Shown here in pieces: positions 47,684 to 57,945 of a stretch of 64,000 nt of DNA. Location: the NCBI RefSeq assembly GCF_002158905.1, contig NZ_CP021431.1:620001-684000 (forward strand), written 5' to 3'. This stretch comes from Yoonia vestfoldensis. GTDB taxonomy: Bacteria > Pseudomonadota > Alphaproteobacteria > Rhodobacterales > Rhodobacteraceae. Under the pieces are notes generated by a model that ran no database searches, was not told the DNA's origin, and was given only the letters and a program-made list of their open reading frames with translations. The position numbers and the translations under genes were made by a program. The first letter of the stretch is position 1. Every line of letters starts with the position of its first letter.

Positions 47684-48876
47684 CGCCGCGGCCTCCTGTG
47701 CTTGCGCCGCAGTTCGCCCAAGTGCTGCAAAGCGGTGCGCCGGTCGGGCTTGCGGTCTCGGGGGGCGGGGATTCCATGGCGCTGCTGCATCTGGCGGCGG
47801 CGATGGGCGGGCGGATCAGCGTTGCCTCGGTTGATCACGGCCTGCGACAGCAAAGCGCCGCCGAATGCGCGATGGTTGCCGAAATCTGCGCGGGTTATGG
47901 CTTGCCGCATCAGACCTTGGCATGGACCGGCTGGGACGGGCGCGGCAATCTGCAGGATCAGGCGCGCCGGGCGCGCTATGGCTTGCTGGCGGATTGGGCG
48001 CATGCGGCGGGGCTGGGTGATATCGCACTGGGCCATACGGCCGATGATCAGGCGGAAACTGTCATCATGGCGCTGTCGCGTGGGGCCGGGGTTGATGGGC
48101 TGGCCGGCATGGCGGAAGTGACCTGCCGCGATGGCCTGCGCTATCACCGGCCCTTGTTGCAGATCACACGCGCGGCACTGCGCGCCTATCTGCAGGCGAC
48201 GGGGCGCGGCTGGTGCGATGATCCGGGCAATGATGATCCCGCCTATGAACGGATCAGGATCAGGCAAGCGGCGGATGTCTTGGCAACGCTGGGGCTGACG
48301 CCGCAGGCTTTGGGGCAGGTCGCGCGGCATATGGCGACAATCAGCGCCGCGCTGGAGCGTGGCACCGCCGAGATTGCCGCCGCTGTGACATTGCCGCAGG
48401 GGGGTGATGTGCTGGTCACATTGCCCCTGCGCGATCTGTCACGCGAACAGGCCCGGCGGCTGGTTCTGGCCGCGATGGCGCAGGTGCATCGGCAGATGCC
48501 CATGCCACGGCGCGATGAACAGCAACGCTTGATGCAGGGTTTGATGCAGGGGCAGGGCGGCACGCTTGGCGGTTGCCTGCTGACATTTGACGGACCGGTC
48601 CTGCGCATCAGCCGCGAACCGCAGGCCGTGGCGCAGCTGGTCACGCCGACAAATGCGCTTTGGGATGCACGGTGGCGGCTGTCGGGGCCGCATGCCCCCG
48701 ATTTGCAACTGCGCGCGCTGGGGGCGGGGATCGACCTTTGCGGTGACTGGCGCGCCAGTGGCTTGCCGCGCCGATCCTTGCAGGCCACGCCTGCCGTCTG
48801 GCGTGCCGCGACGCTGATTTCTGCACCTTTGGCGGGTTTCGGGGCTGATTGGTCCGCGCAGATTGTCGCGGACTAG
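47674..48876 (+). CDS. tilS: tRNA(Ile)-lysidine synthetase TilS
   Basis: A 400-residue ATP-pyrophosphatase that modifies C34 of tRNA(Ile2) with lysine. It has the ATP motif SGGGDSMALLHL near residue 27, SVDHGLRQQSAAECAMV and GHTADDQAETVIMALSRGAG, typical of TilS. It starts within cpoB and is followed by ftsH after 108 bases, the tilS-ftsH order seen in many bacteria. Confidence 0.92.
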   Translation: MPVAPRPPVLAPQFAQVLQSGAPVGLAVSGGGDSMALLHLAAAMGGRISVASVDHGLRQQSAAECAMVAEICAGYGLPHQTLAWTGWDGRGNLQDQARRARYGLLADWAHAAGLGDIALGHTADDQAETVIMALSRGAGVDGLAGMAEVTCRDGLRYHRPLLQITRAALRAYLQATGRGWCDDPGNDDPAYERIRIRQAADVLATLGLTPQALGQVARHMATISAALERGTAEIAAAVTLPQGGDVLVTLPLRDLSREQARRLVLAAMAQVHRQMPMPRRDEQQRLMQGLMQGQGGTLGGCLLTFDGPVLRISREPQAVAQLVTPTNALWDARWRLSGPHAPDLQLRALGAGIDLCGDWRASGLPRRSLQATPAVWRAATLISAPLAGFGADWSAQIVAD

Positions 48877-48984
48877 CCCTGCGCGCGGCTTTGCGCATTG
48901 AAGATCGGCGGTTTGTCCCTATTCTAGTGATAACCACGCAGGCACGAGTCTGTCGCCTGTTTGACGATGTGATAGGAGTCCCCC

Positions 48985-50898
48985 TTGGGTAACGCACGCA
49001 ACATGGTCTTTTGGGTCGTCATGTTCTTGATGGTCCTGGCCTTATTCAACCTGTTCAGCAGCCCTGCCAGCACGACTGGCGGCGATGCGCGCAGCTTTTC
49101 TACCTTTGTCGAGGCCGTGCAATCCGGTCGCGTGACCGATGCCGTGATCGACGGCGAACGTGTCCGCTATTCCGAAGGCGGGCGGAACTATACCACCATC
49201 GCGCCATCGGATGCGGAAATCACCAATCTGCTGATCGGCGCCAATGTGCCCTTCGAGGCGCGCAGCCAGGAAACATCGGTATTCCAGTCCTTCCTTGTCA
49301 GCCTGTTGCCATTCTTGCTGCTGATCGGTGTCTGGATCTATTTCATGAACCGGATGCAGGGCGGCGGCAAAGGCGGGGCGATGGGCTTTGGCAAATCCAA
49401 GGCCAAGCTTTTGACCGAAAAATCGGGCCGCGTGACCTTTGACGATGTCGCGGGCATCGACGAGGCCAAGGAAGAGCTGGAAGAGATCGTCGAATTCCTG
49501 CGCAACCCGCAGAAATTCAGCCGCCTGGGTGGCAAGATCCCCAAAGGTGCCTTGCTTGTCGGCCCTCCGGGCACCGGTAAGACGCTGCTGGCGCGCGCCA
49601 TCGCGGGCGAGGCGGGTGTGCCTTTCTTCACCATCTCCGGTTCTGATTTCGTGGAAATGTTCGTCGGTGTCGGTGCATCGCGTGTGCGCGACATGTTCGA
49701 GCAGGCCAAGAAAAACGCGCCCTGCATCGTGTTCATCGACGAGATTGACGCTGTAGGCCGTGCCCGCGGTGTCGGCATGGGCGGTGGGAATGACGAACGC
49801 GAACAGACGCTGAACCAGCTGCTGGTCGAAATGGACGGGTTCGAGGCCAATGAAGGTGTCATCATCGTCGCCGCCACCAACCGGCGCGACGTGCTGGACC
49901 CTGCGCTGCTGCGCCCCGGCCGTTTTGACCGTCAGGTCACCGTGCCGAACCCCGATATCAAGGGCCGCGAAAAGATTTTGGGCGTGCATGCGCGCAAGGT
50001 CCCGCTGGGTCCCGATGTCGATCTGCGGATCATCGCACGCGGCTCGCCCGGGTTTTCGGGGGCCGATCTGGCCAACCTTGTGAACGAGGCCGCCTTGATG
50101 GCCGCGCGCGTGGGGCGCCGCTTTGTCACGATGATCGATTTCGAATCGGCCAAGGACAAGGTGATGATGGGGGCCGAGCGCCGGTCCATGGTCATGACCG
50201 CCGAACAAAAGGAAATGACCGCCTATCACGAGGCGGGCCATGCGATCGTCGGAATCTCGCTGCCGAAATGTGATCCGGTCTATAAAGCGACGATCATTCC
50301 GCGCGGCGGTGCGCTGGGCATGGTGATGAGCTTGCCGGAAATGGACCGTCTGAACATGTTCAAGGATGAATGCCACCAGCGTCTGGCGATGACGATGGCG
50401 GGCAAGGCTGCCGAGATCATCAAATACGGACCCGATGCTGTCAGCAACGGCCCTGCCGGTGATATCCAGCAAGCCAGCCAGCTGGCCCGCGCCATGGTGC
50501 TGCGCTGGGGCATGTCCGACAAGATCGGCAATATCGATTATGCCGAGGCGCATGAAGGCTATCAGGGCAATACCGCCGGTCTGTCGGTATCGGCCGATAC
50601 CAAGGTCATGATCGAGGAAGAGGTGCGCCGCTTCATTCAGGACGGCTATGAGCTTGCCTATAAGATCATCACCGAAAAGAACGAAGAGTTCGAGCGTCTG
50701 GCCCAGGGTCTGTTGGAATATGAAACCCTGACCGGCGACGAGATCAAGCGCGTCATGGCGGGTGAATTGCCGCAAGCCTCGGGCGATAACGGCGGCACGC
50801 CGCCATCGGCGGGGTCCTCGGTGACGGCGATCCCCAAGACCAAACCGAAAAAACCGCCAGCCTCGGGTAGCGGGATGGAACCGGAACCTTCTGTCTGA
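48985..50898 (+). CDS. ftsH: ATP-dependent zinc metalloprotease FtsH
   Basis: A 637-residue membrane protease. TTG 48985 is the start, set by the GATAGGAG ribosome site at 48971-48978 and the typical N-terminus [13 protein letters not shown]. Two N-terminal spans frame a periplasmic domain. The AAA module has Walker A GPPGTGKT (residues 193-200), [13 protein letters not shown] and the SRH; the zinc site is H415-EAG-H419. It degrades misfolded membrane and regulatory proteins. Confidence 0.96.
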   Translation: MGNARNMVFWVVMFLMVLALFNLFSSPASTTGGDARSFSTFVEAVQSGRVTDAVIDGERVRYSEGGRNYTTIAPSDAEITNLLIGANVPFEARSQETSVFQSFLVSLLPFLLLIGVWIYFMNRMQGGGKGGAMGFGKSKAKLLTEKSGRVTFDDVAGIDEAKEELEEIVEFLRNPQKFSRLGGKIPKGALLVGPPGTGKTLLARAIAGEAGVPFFTISGSDFVEMFVGVGASRVRDMFEQAKKNAPCIVFIDEIDAVGRARGVGMGGGNDEREQTLNQLLVEMDGFEANEGVIIVAATNRRDVLDPALLRPGRFDRQVTVPNPDIKGREKILGVHARKVPLGPDVDLRIIARGSPGFSGADLANLVNEAALMAARVGRRFVTMIDFESAKDKVMMGAERRSMVMTAEQKEMTAYHEAGHAIVGISLPKCDPVYKATIIPRGGALGMVMSLPEMDRLNMFKDECHQRLAMTMAGKAAEIIKYGPDAVSNGPAGDIQQASQLARAMVLRWGMSDKIGNIDYAEAHEGYQGNTAGLSVSADTKVMIEEEVRRFIQDGYELAYKIITEKNEEFERLAQGLLEYETLTGDEIKRVMAGELPQASGDNGGTPPSAGSSVTAIPKTKPKKPPASGSGMEPEPSV

Positions 50899-50904
50899 AG
50901 CCGC

Positions 50905-50930
50905 AAACGCCGCCCCAAGGGGCGGCGTTT
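50905..50930 (+). terminator. Strong terminator of ftsH
   Basis: A perfect 12-bp stem AAACGCCGCCCC/GGGGCGGCGTTT with a 2-base loop, 6 bases after the ftsH stop. It ends in TTT followed by CG. Confidence 0.85.
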
Positions 50931-50963
50931 CGCCTTGCTGATCCGGCCCCTGCGGCGCCGGAT

Positions 50964-50996
50964 GCCTCCGGCGGGGATATTTTTTCTCGGAAGATG
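50964..50996 (+). repeat. Rhodobacterales-type intergenic motif, copy B
   Basis: GCCTCCGGCGGGGATATTT, then TTT, then CTCGGAAGATG. The two halves and the 3-base spacing match copy A (25195-25227) exactly. It lies between the ftsH terminator and the MOSC gene. Confidence 0.8.
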
Positions 50997-51052
50997 ACTT
51001 GTCTTTTCGCGCCCTGCGCGGCCAATGTTGGCGCAGTAGCAGGAGGCCGACC

Positions 51053-51631
51053 ATGCCCGCATTGAAGAAGACGCAGATCATCGGTGAAGTCGTCTGGCTG
51101 GGTCTGGTGCCCGACCGCGAGGCGGCGCTGACCTCGGTCGCGGTGCCGCAGGCGCAGCTGACCTATGCCGGCATTCCCGGCGAGGCGCATGGCGGTTTGA
51201 CCCGCCTGTCGTGTTCGCGCGTCACCAGCCAGCATCCGCGTGGCACCGAGATCCGCAACGTGCGCCAGCTTTGCGTCATGTCTGCCGAGGAATTGGCGCT
51301 GATCGCTGCTGATTGCGGGTTGGATGATCTTGATCCCGCCTATGCAGGCGCGTCGCTGGTGCTGCGCGGTATTCCCGATTTCACCCATCTGCCGCCTTCA
51401 TCGCGTCTGCAATTTCCCGACGGATCGGTGATTGTCGTCGATATGGAAAACCAGCCCTGCCACTTGCCTGCCAAGCCGATCAACGCCGATCATCCGGGGG
51501 CAGGCGACCGTTTCAAGGCGGCGGCCAAGGGCAGGCGCGGCGTCACCGCCTGGGTCGAGCGCGAAGGCCATGTGCATGTGGGCGATGCGGTCTCGCTGCA
51601 TCTGCCCGGCCAGCGCGGCTGGCAGCCCTGA
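51053..51631 (+). CDS. MOSC domain-containing protein
   Basis: A 192-residue protein with the MOSC core of molybdenum-cofactor-sulfurase-like proteins. The visible Cys motif VVDMENQPCHLPAKPI and the surrounding strands fit the family. ATG 51053 follows an AGGAGG site. Sulfur carriage or metal cofactor binding is the usual family role; no partner is visible here. Confidence 0.8.
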   Translation: MPALKKTQIIGEVVWLGLVPDREAALTSVAVPQAQLTYAGIPGEAHGGLTRLSCSRVTSQHPRGTEIRNVRQLCVMSAEELALIAADCGLDDLDPAYAGASLVLRGIPDFTHLPPSSRLQFPDGSVIVVDMENQPCHLPAKPINADHPGAGDRFKAAAKGRRGVTAWVEREGHVHVGDAVSLHLPGQRGWQP

Positions 51632-51676
51632 CCCAAGCCGCTGGTGGGGCGGATTGCGTCGCAATCAGGGGACGGC

Positions 51677-51704
51677 AGGCGCAAGCGCCTCTTTAGAAAA
51701 GAGG
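51677..51704 (+). other. Mutually exclusive hairpins in the fhs leader
   Basis: AGGCGC-AA-GCGCCT at 51677-51690 and CCTCTTT-AGA-AAAGAGG at 51688-51704 share three bases, so only one can form at a time. The second ends 26 bases before the fhs start. This resembles the layout of an attenuating or translation-control leader, but no known riboswitch class is recognised. Confidence 0.45.
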
Positions 51705-51730
51705 ACATGGAAAGACACAGGAAAGATCAC

Positions 51731-53407
51731 ATGGCCGTCAAATCCGATATCGAGATCGCCCGCGCCGCCCACAAGCGCCCCATTCAGGAGATCGGTGCCA
51801 AGCTGGGCATCCAGAGTGACGATCTGGTCCCTTACGGCCATGACAAGGCCAAGGTCAGCCAGCAGCTGATCGATGCCGTGCAGGACCGCCCCGATGGCAA
51901 GCTGATCCTGGTGACCGCGATCAACCCGACACCTGCGGGTGAGGGCAAGACAACCACGACTGTGGGTCTTGGTGACGGGCTGAATGCGATCGGCAAAAAG
52001 GCGATGGTCTGTATCCGCGAAGCCTCGCTCGGCCCCTGTTTCGGGATGAAGGGCGGCGCGGCGGGGGGCGGCTATGCGCAGGTGGTCCCGATGGAGGATA
52101 TGAACCTGCATTTTACGGGTGATTTCCATGCGATCACATCAGCCCATAACCTGCTGGCGGCGATGATCGACAACCACATCTATTGGGGCAATGCGCTGGA
52201 TATCGATATCCGCCGCATCGTCTGGCGCCGCGTCATGGATATGAACGACCGGGCCCTGCGCCAGATCACGGCATCTTTGGGCGGTGTTGCCAATGGATAT
52301 CCGCGCGAGGCCGGGTTTGATATCACCGTCGCGTCCGAGGTGATGGCGATCCTTTGTCTGGCGCGCAATCTGGCCGATCTGCAAAAGCGGTTGGGCGATA
52401 TCATCGTCGCCTATCGCCGCGACAAGACGCCCGTTTACTGCCGCGATCTCAAGGCGGATGGCGCGATGACGGTATTGCTGAAAGATGCGCTGCAACCCAA
52501 TCTTGTGCAGACGCTGGAAAACAACCCCGCCTTTGTGCATGGCGGTCCTTTTGCCAATATCGCGCATGGCTGCAATTCGGTGACAGCCACGACCACCGCG
52601 CTGAAACTGGCCGATTATGTCGTGACCGAGGCCGGTTTCGGGGCCGATCTGGGTGCGGAAAAGTTCATGAATATCAAATGTCGCAAGGCCGGGATCGCCC
52701 CCGCCTGCGTTGTCGTGGTTGCGACCGTGCGTGCGATGAAGATGAATGGCGGCGTCGCCAAGGCCGATCTAGGGCTGGAGAATGTCGCCGCCGTGCAGGC
52801 GGGCTGCGCCAATCTGGGCCGCCATATCGAGAACCTCAAATCCTTCGGCGTGCCGGTTATCGTCGCGATCAACCATTTCATCACCGACACCGAGGAAGAG
52901 GTCGCGGCCGTCAAGGCCTATGTCGCGTCCCAAGGCTCTGAGGCGGTGCTGTGTAGACATTGGGCGCAGGGATCGGCGGGGATCATCGATCTGGCAACCC
53001 GGGTGGCCGAGATCGCCGATAAGGATGTGGCCAATTTCGCGCCGATCTATCCCGATACGATGCCCCTGTTCGACAAGATGCAGACCATCGCGCAAAAAAT
53101 CTATCGCGCCGATGATGTGATTGCCGATGACAAGATCCGCGCCCAGCTGGCGCAATGGGAAGATCAGGGATATGGCCATCTGCCGGTCTGCATGGCCAAG
53201 ACCCAATATAGTTTCACCACCGACCCCGACCGGCGCGGCGCGCCCACGGGATTCACCATTCCGCTGCGCGAGGTCCGCCTAAGCGCGGGTGCCGGTTTCA
53301 TCGTCGCCATCTGCGGCGAGATCATGACCATGCCGGGCCTGCCGCGCGTGCCTTCGGCGGAAACCATCATGCTGAACGAGGATGGCCAGATCGAAGGCCT
53401 GTTCTAG
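51731..53407 (+). CDS. fhs: Formate-tetrahydrofolate ligase Fhs
   Basis: A 558-residue enzyme attaching formate to tetrahydrofolate with ATP. Motifs include the P-loop [37 protein letters not shown] and [16 protein letters not shown] 51731 ([22 protein letters not shown]) is the canonical start; a longer in-frame extension covers the hairpin leader. It opens an operon with a chorismate mutase-like gene and folD, giving a formate-to-methylene-THF route. Confidence 0.95.
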   Translation: MAVKSDIEIARAAHKRPIQEIGAKLGIQSDDLVPYGHDKAKVSQQLIDAVQDRPDGKLILVTAINPTPAGEGKTTTTVGLGDGLNAIGKKAMVCIREASLGPCFGMKGGAAGGGYAQVVPMEDMNLHFTGDFHAITSAHNLLAAMIDNHIYWGNALDIDIRRIVWRRVMDMNDRALRQITASLGGVANGYPREAGFDITVASEVMAILCLARNLADLQKRLGDIIVAYRRDKTPVYCRDLKADGAMTVLLKDALQPNLVQTLENNPAFVHGGPFANIAHGCNSVTATTTALKLADYVVTEAGFGADLGAEKFMNIKCRKAGIAPACVVVVATVRAMKMNGGVAKADLGLENVAAVQAGCANLGRHIENLKSFGVPVIVAINHFITDTEEEVAAVKAYVASQGSEAVLCRHWAQGSAGIIDLATRVAEIADKDVANFAPIYPDTMPLFDKMQTIAQKIYRADDVIADDKIRAQLAQWEDQGYGHLPVCMAKTQYSFTTDPDRRGAPTGFTIPLREVRLSAGAGFIVAICGEIMTMPGLPRVPSAETIMLNEDGQIEGLF

Positions 53408-53480
53408 GTCGGCTGTGCTGTTGTCATCGGATCGTGCAGCGCGTATCCGACCAGCGGGCCGCAGGCAAAGAGGACCGGAT

Positions 53481-53798
53481 GTGAAGACACCGCAAGAGTG
53501 CAGCGACATGGCCGATATCAGGGCCGAGATTGACCGGATCGATGCCGCTTTGGTGCAGATCTTGGCCGAACGCGCCGCCTATATCGACCGCGCGGCGGCG
53601 ATCAAGGCTGTCGCCGCTCTGCCCGCCCGGATCACGCCTCGGGTGGAACAGGTGGTGTCCAATGTACGCGATCATGCGCAGGCCCATGGCCTGTCGCCTG
53701 ATCTGGTGGAAATGCTTTGGCGGCAGCTGATCGACTGGTCGATTGCGCGCGAGGAAACCCGGCTGGGGCCGGATAGCGACAGGGAAGATATGCGATGA
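53481..53798 (+). CDS. Chorismate mutase family protein
   Basis: A 105-residue all-helical AroQ-type domain ([30 protein letters not shown], residues about 12-41; its first block is [19 protein letters not shown]). Active-site-type Arg and Lys are visible ([14 protein letters not shown]). GTG 53481 was chosen since AGAGGA lies 6 bases before it; ATG 53508 would give 96 residues. It is inside the fhs-folD operon, overlapping folD by 4 bases, so it may serve a shikimate or para-aminobenzoate-linked purpose, or be an isochorismate-pyruvate lyase. Confidence 0.75.
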   Translation: MKTPQECSDMADIRAEIDRIDAALVQILAERAAYIDRAAAIKAVAALPARITPRVEQVVSNVRDHAQAHGLSPDLVEMLWRQLIDWSIAREETRLGPDSDREDMR

Positions 53799-54688
53799 AA
53801 GCTCATGTTCTGGACGGCAAGGCCTTTGCGGCCAAGCTTCGGGTCACCATCGCAGGCCATGTGGCGGCCTTGCATCAAGCGCAGGGTATCGTGCCGGGCC
53901 TGGCCGTTGTGTTGGTGGGCGAGGACCCTGCAAGCCAGGTTTACGTCCGCAGCAAAGGCAAGATGACGCGCGAGGTGGGGATGCAGAGTTTCGAGCATCG
54001 CCTGCCCGATACCACGTCAGAGGCCGATCTTCTGGCGCTGATCGCGCAGTTGAACGCCGATCCGGCGGTGCATGGCATTCTGGTGCAGCTGCCGCTGCCC
54101 GGCCATCTGAACAGTGATCTGGTGATCAACAGCATTGATCCGGCCAAGGATGTGGACGGGTTTCATATCTCGAATGTCGGGCTGTTGGGGACCGGGCAAA
54201 AGGCCATGGTGCCTTGCACGCCTTTGGGCTGCCTGATGCTGCTGCGTGATCACCACGGGTCTTTGGCAGGTAAACATGCGGTGGTGATCGGGCGGTCCAA
54301 TATCGTTGGCAAGCCGATGGCGCAATTGCTGCTGGGCGACAGCTGCACTGTCACTATCGCGCATAGCCGCACGGCCGATCTGGCTGCCATGGTCCGGCAG
54401 GCCGATATCGTCGTGGCCGCCGTGGGCCGCGCGCAAATGGTGCCGGGCGATTGGATCAAGCCCGGCGCGACGGTGGTCGACGTGGGCATCAACCGGATTG
54501 CCACGGATGATGGCGGCACGCGGCTGGTCGGCGATGTGGATTACGATTCCTGCGCCGCCGTTGCGGGCGCGATCGCGCCGGTGCCGGGTGGCGTAGGTCC
54601 GATGACGATTGCCTGTCTTTTGGCCAATACCGTGACGGCCTGTTGCCGTGCCAATGGGCTGGCAGAGCCTGCGGGGCTGACGGTCTGA
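53795..54688 (+). CDS. folD: Bifunctional methylene-THF dehydrogenase/methenyl-THF cyclohydrolase FolD
   Basis: A 297-residue enzyme that interconverts 10-formyl- and 5,10-methylene-THF. Motifs are [16 protein letters not shown] (catalytic Lys region), [27 protein letters not shown] and the C-terminal [18 protein letters not shown]. It completes the fhs operon and overlaps the chorismate-mutase-like gene by ATGA. Confidence 0.96.
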   Translation: MKAHVLDGKAFAAKLRVTIAGHVAALHQAQGIVPGLAVVLVGEDPASQVYVRSKGKMTREVGMQSFEHRLPDTTSEADLLALIAQLNADPAVHGILVQLPLPGHLNSDLVINSIDPAKDVDGFHISNVGLLGTGQKAMVPCTPLGCLMLLRDHHGSLAGKHAVVIGRSNIVGKPMAQLLLGDSCTVTIAHSRTADLAAMVRQADIVVAAVGRAQMVPGDWIKPGATVVDVGINRIATDDGGTRLVGDVDYDSCAAVAGAIAPVPGGVGPMTIACLLANTVTACCRANGLAEPAGLTV

Positions 54689-54709
54689 TCCGCCTGCTGC
54701 GCAGACGGA

Positions 54710-54767
54710 GCCTCCGGCGGGGATCACGTCAAATCGCGCTTGCGCGAATTGACGCGCTCGGAAGATG
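54710..54767 (+). repeat. Rhodobacterales-type intergenic motif, copy C, split by a hairpin
   Basis: GCCTCCGGCGGGGAT (54710-54724) and CTCGGAAGATG (54757-54767) match copies A and B, but 32 bases separate them. These contain a hairpin at 54727-54754: CGTCAA/TTGACG and TCGCGC/GCGCGA stems around a 2-base loop with one A-A mismatch. The hairpin could end the fhs-folD transcript. Confidence 0.75.
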
Positions 54768-54774
54768 GTGAAGG

Positions 54775-55419
54775 TCACGCCAAGGGGACGGCCAGCGCTT
54801 TATGCCCTGTCAGGATCGCAAAGGCGCGCGGGCCGAACAGCTGTCGGATCACCGGCGCCATGCAATCCAGCCCACCCGTATAGGCGCCATAGGCGGGCAT
54901 GATCATGCGGGTGGCATCGACGACAAAGGCGGGGCGGCTGCGCCCGGCAAGCCGGTGCTTGGGGTGGTAATGGCCTGATACCTCGGCGGTGGCGCTGGTT
55001 GCGATATGGCGAAAGCTTAGCGTGCCCACCTGGATCTGCGCCAGATGGCTGCCGCCCAGATCGACGGGACCGGGGTCGTGATTGCCTTCGATCCATACCC
55101 AGTTCCGGCCCGCCTGCAGGCTGGTCAGTCGCAGGCGCATTGCATCATCCAGACTGCCTGCCGCGGTCAGATCGTCGAAACTGTCGCCAAGGCAGATCAC
55201 CTGTCGCGGATCGGTTGCGCCGATATCGCCTGCCAGCCTGTCCAGCGTTTCCTGCACCTCATAAGGGGGCAGCATCACACCGCTGCGCCGCGCGATCCGG
55301 TCGGATTTGCCCAGATGCAGGTCAGAAACGCAGAGCGTGCCGGCCTCTGGAAGCCAGAGCGCGCCGCTGGCCAGGGCCTGGCAGCGCATGCCGCAAAAGG
55401 TGAAAGCATAGCTGTTCAT
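54775..55419 (-). CDS. pdeM: Ligase-associated DNA damage response endonuclease PdeM
   Basis: A 214-residue metallophosphoesterase. The motifs SDLHLGKSD, GDSFDDL, EGNHDPG and GHYHPKH supply metal ligands. PdeM is found with Lhr-type helicase genes and takes part in DNA repair in related bacteria. It is 39 bases downstream of the helicase gene on the same strand. The ligase and exonuclease partners of such clusters are not in the window. Confidence 0.9.
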   Translation of the reverse strand: MNSYAFTFCGMRCQALASGALWLPEAGTLCVSDLHLGKSDRIARRSGVMLPPYEVQETLDRLAGDIGATDPRQVICLGDSFDDLTAAGSLDDAMRLRLTSLQAGRNWVWIEGNHDPGPVDLGGSHLAQIQVGTLSFRHIATSATAEVSGHYHPKHRLAGRSRPAFVVDATRMIMPAYGAYTGGLDCMAPVIRQLFGPRAFAILTGHKALAVPLA

Positions 55420-55458
55420 GCGATTTTAATGGCCGATTTGCGCCGCGCTGCGCAAGGT

Positions 55459-57876
55459 TCAATCTATCGCCAATCCGACCTTGGCGATCAGCGCTGCGGC
55501 TGCGTCTTCCATCAGCCGTTCGCGCCCTGCACCGGCCAGCGCGATGCGCCCCTGTTCTAGTAAAAGCGGCATCGCAAGCGGGGTCACCCGGTCCAGCAGG
55601 ATATGATCGACGCGGCCTGCGGTGCGCGTCAGCATTTCCTCGATCCGACCGAAATCCACCAGACCGCGCAGGGCCTCTTCACGGGTGATTTGCAGCATCA
55701 GGTGGTCGGGGTCGTATTTGGCCAAAGTGTCGTAGAGGATGTCGGAGGAAAACGTCGCCTGCCGCCCCGATTTGCGCGCCTGCGGCAGGTTGCGTTCGAT
55801 CAGCCCCGCGATGGTCGCGGCCCCGCGAAAGGTGCGTTTCATGACGGCATTGCCGGACAGCCAATCCTCGAACCCGGCGCGCAGGTCGGGGGCGCGAAAC
55901 AGGGGCGCCGCGTCAGTCACCGCATCGAGCCCCCAGATCAGCACCGCGTAATCGGTGGCGACGAAACCCAAAGGATGCAGGCCCAATTCCTCCATCCGCT
56001 GGGTCAAGAGCATCCCCAGCGTCTGCATCGCATTGCGCCCTGCGAAGCCGTAGACGCACAGATGCTGGCGCCCGTCATGGGGGAAGCTTTCGACCAGGAT
56101 CCGGTCGGCCTGAGGCAGTTTGGACAGCTGCCGTTGTAGCCCCAGCCAATCGGCGGTGTGGGCGGGCAATTGCGGCCAGTCATCTTGCGCGAACATCCGC
56201 AGGATGCGCTGCGAGAGCTGCGTGGAATTGGCGAATTTCGTGCCCATGAAGGTCGCGATCTTGGGGGTTTTAGCGGCGTCGCGCGTGACCTCGACCGTCA
56301 TTTCGCGCAGGCCTTCGTAGCGCACGATCTGGCCACCGATCAGGAAAGTGTCGCCTTGGGTCAGGGTGGCGGCAAAGGCTTCTTCGACCTCGCCCAGGGG
56401 TTTGAAATTGCCCTTCATGCGGACCTTGAGCGTGTCGGTGTCCTGAATCGTGCCGATATTCATCCGGATCCGCAGGGCCGCGCGCGGGTCGCGCAGCTGC
56501 CATTTGCCATCCGCGGTCTGCAACAGCCGTTTCCAGCGGTCATAGGCGCGCAAAGCATAGCCGCCGGTGGCGCAGAAATCGAGGCAGGCGTCGAACTCCG
56601 CGCGGGTCAGCCCGGCATAGGCACCCGTGCTGCGGACCTCGGCGAACAGATCATCGGCATGAAACGGCCCCGCGCAGGCCGCAATCAGGATATGTTGGCA
56701 CAGCACATCGCGCGGGCCAGCGCCCTTGGGGTCGCCGTCAAGGTCATGGGCTTGCACGGCCTGCAAGGCGGCGACGCATTCGACAACCTCGAACCGGTTG
56801 GCAGGCACCAGCAGCGCCTTGGACGGCGCGTTATAGCGGTGATTGGCGCGTCCGATCCGCTGCACCAGACGTTTCACATTCTTGGGCGCGCCGACCTGAA
56901 TGACCAGATCGACATCGCCCCAATCGATCCCCAGATCCAGACTGCCGGTGCAGACGATGGCGCGCAGCTGGCCTGCGACCATCGCGGATTCCACGCGTTC
57001 GCGCTGTTCGCGCGCCAGACTGCCGTGGTGGATGCCGATCGGCAGATCATCGGTATTGGCCAGCCAGAGATTGTGAAAGAAAATCTCGGCCTGGGCGCGG
57101 GTATTGTGAAAGATCAGCGTGGTTTTGTGCTGTTTCACGGCCTCCAGCACGGCGGGGATCGCATAGGTCGCCCCACCCCCGGCCCAAGGCGGGGGGGCGT
57201 CAGTTTGCAGCATGGCGATATCGGGGGCAGGGCCTGGATCGGCCAGCAGGATCGGGCAGGGGTCTGGGTGGCGCGCCAGCATCCGGGCGATGGCGGGCGG
57301 ATCCTCGACCGTGGCGGACAGGCCGACACGGCGCAGGCCGGGGGCAAGGGTCTGCAAGCGGCTGAGCGCCAGCATCAGCTGATCGCCCCGTTTGCTTTCG
57401 GCCAAAGCATGGATTTCATCGACGATCACGCGCTGCAATCCGGCAAAGATGCGCGGCGCGTCCTCATAGCTGATCAACAGCGCCAGCGATTCCGGCGTCG
57501 TCAGCAAGATATGCGGCGGGTCGGCGCGCTGGCGGCGTTTTTGGGTATAGGATGTATCGCCGGTCCGATCCTCGATCCGGATCGGTAAAGCCATGTCATC
57601 GACGGGTCTGCGCAGATTGCGTTTGATATCCGCCGCCAGCGCCTTGAGCGGCGAGACATAGAGCGTGTGCAGCCCCTGATGCGTCCCATCCGCCAATTCT
57701 GCAAGGCTGGGCAGAAAACCCGCCAGCGTCTTGCCCCCGCCGGTGGGTGCGATCAGCAGCAGCGCGGGGTCGCCCGCGCGGTCCAGCATCGCCTGCTGAT
57801 GCGGATGCACCGACCAGCCGCGGCCTGCGAACCAGTCGTGAAATAGCGCTGGCAGGTGGCGCGTGGCGTCCGGCAT
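55459..57876 (-). CDS. Ligase-associated DNA damage response DEXH-box helicase (Lhr-type)
   Basis: An 805-residue superfamily 2 helicase. Walker A is APTGGGKTLAG (Lys49), the DEIH box is at residues 153-156 (VIVDEIHALAE), and the helicase C-terminal block VQRIGRANHRYNAPSK (motif VI, QxxGRxxH) follows, with the Lhr-type C-terminal extension after. It likely unwinds damaged DNA with PdeM as a nuclease partner. It is first in the pair and read leftward. Confidence 0.92.
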   Translation of the reverse strand: MPDATRHLPALFHDWFAGRGWSVHPHQQAMLDRAGDPALLLIAPTGGGKTLAGFLPSLAELADGTHQGLHTLYVSPLKALAADIKRNLRRPVDDMALPIRIEDRTGDTSYTQKRRQRADPPHILLTTPESLALLISYEDAPRIFAGLQRVIVDEIHALAESKRGDQLMLALSRLQTLAPGLRRVGLSATVEDPPAIARMLARHPDPCPILLADPGPAPDIAMLQTDAPPPWAGGGATYAIPAVLEAVKQHKTTLIFHNTRAQAEIFFHNLWLANTDDLPIGIHHGSLAREQRERVESAMVAGQLRAIVCTGSLDLGIDWGDVDLVIQVGAPKNVKRLVQRIGRANHRYNAPSKALLVPANRFEVVECVAALQAVQAHDLDGDPKGAGPRDVLCQHILIAACAGPFHADDLFAEVRSTGAYAGLTRAEFDACLDFCATGGYALRAYDRWKRLLQTADGKWQLRDPRAALRIRMNIGTIQDTDTLKVRMKGNFKPLGEVEEAFAATLTQGDTFLIGGQIVRYEGLREMTVEVTRDAAKTPKIATFMGTKFANSTQLSQRILRMFAQDDWPQLPAHTADWLGLQRQLSKLPQADRILVESFPHDGRQHLCVYGFAGRNAMQTLGMLLTQRMEELGLHPLGFVATDYAVLIWGLDAVTDAAPLFRAPDLRAGFEDWLSGNAVMKRTFRGAATIAGLIERNLPQARKSGRQATFSSDILYDTLAKYDPDHLMLQITREEALRGLVDFGRIEEMLTRTAGRVDHILLDRVTPLAMPLLLEQGRIALAGAGRERLMEDAAAALIAKVGLAID

Positions 57877-57886
57877 GGCTGTCCCG

Positions 57887-57923
57887 ATGAAAAAGGCTTC
57901 CTCCTAGGTAGGGGGAAGCCTTT
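57887..57923 (-). terminator. Terminator of the AAA+ gene
   Basis: On the minus strand, a stem of about 10 bp (AAAGGCTTCC/GGAAGCCTTT) is followed by a T-run, 23 bases after the ATPase stop. It also lies directly upstream of the helicase gene. Confidence 0.75.
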
Positions 57924-57945
57924 GGAATGCAAAGGGTGCTGGCAT

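Noticed and set aside
49042..51081. Open frame of 679 residues on the minus strand across ftsH
   Set aside because: Shadow of a clear ftsH gene, low-complexity composition and no family match by eye.
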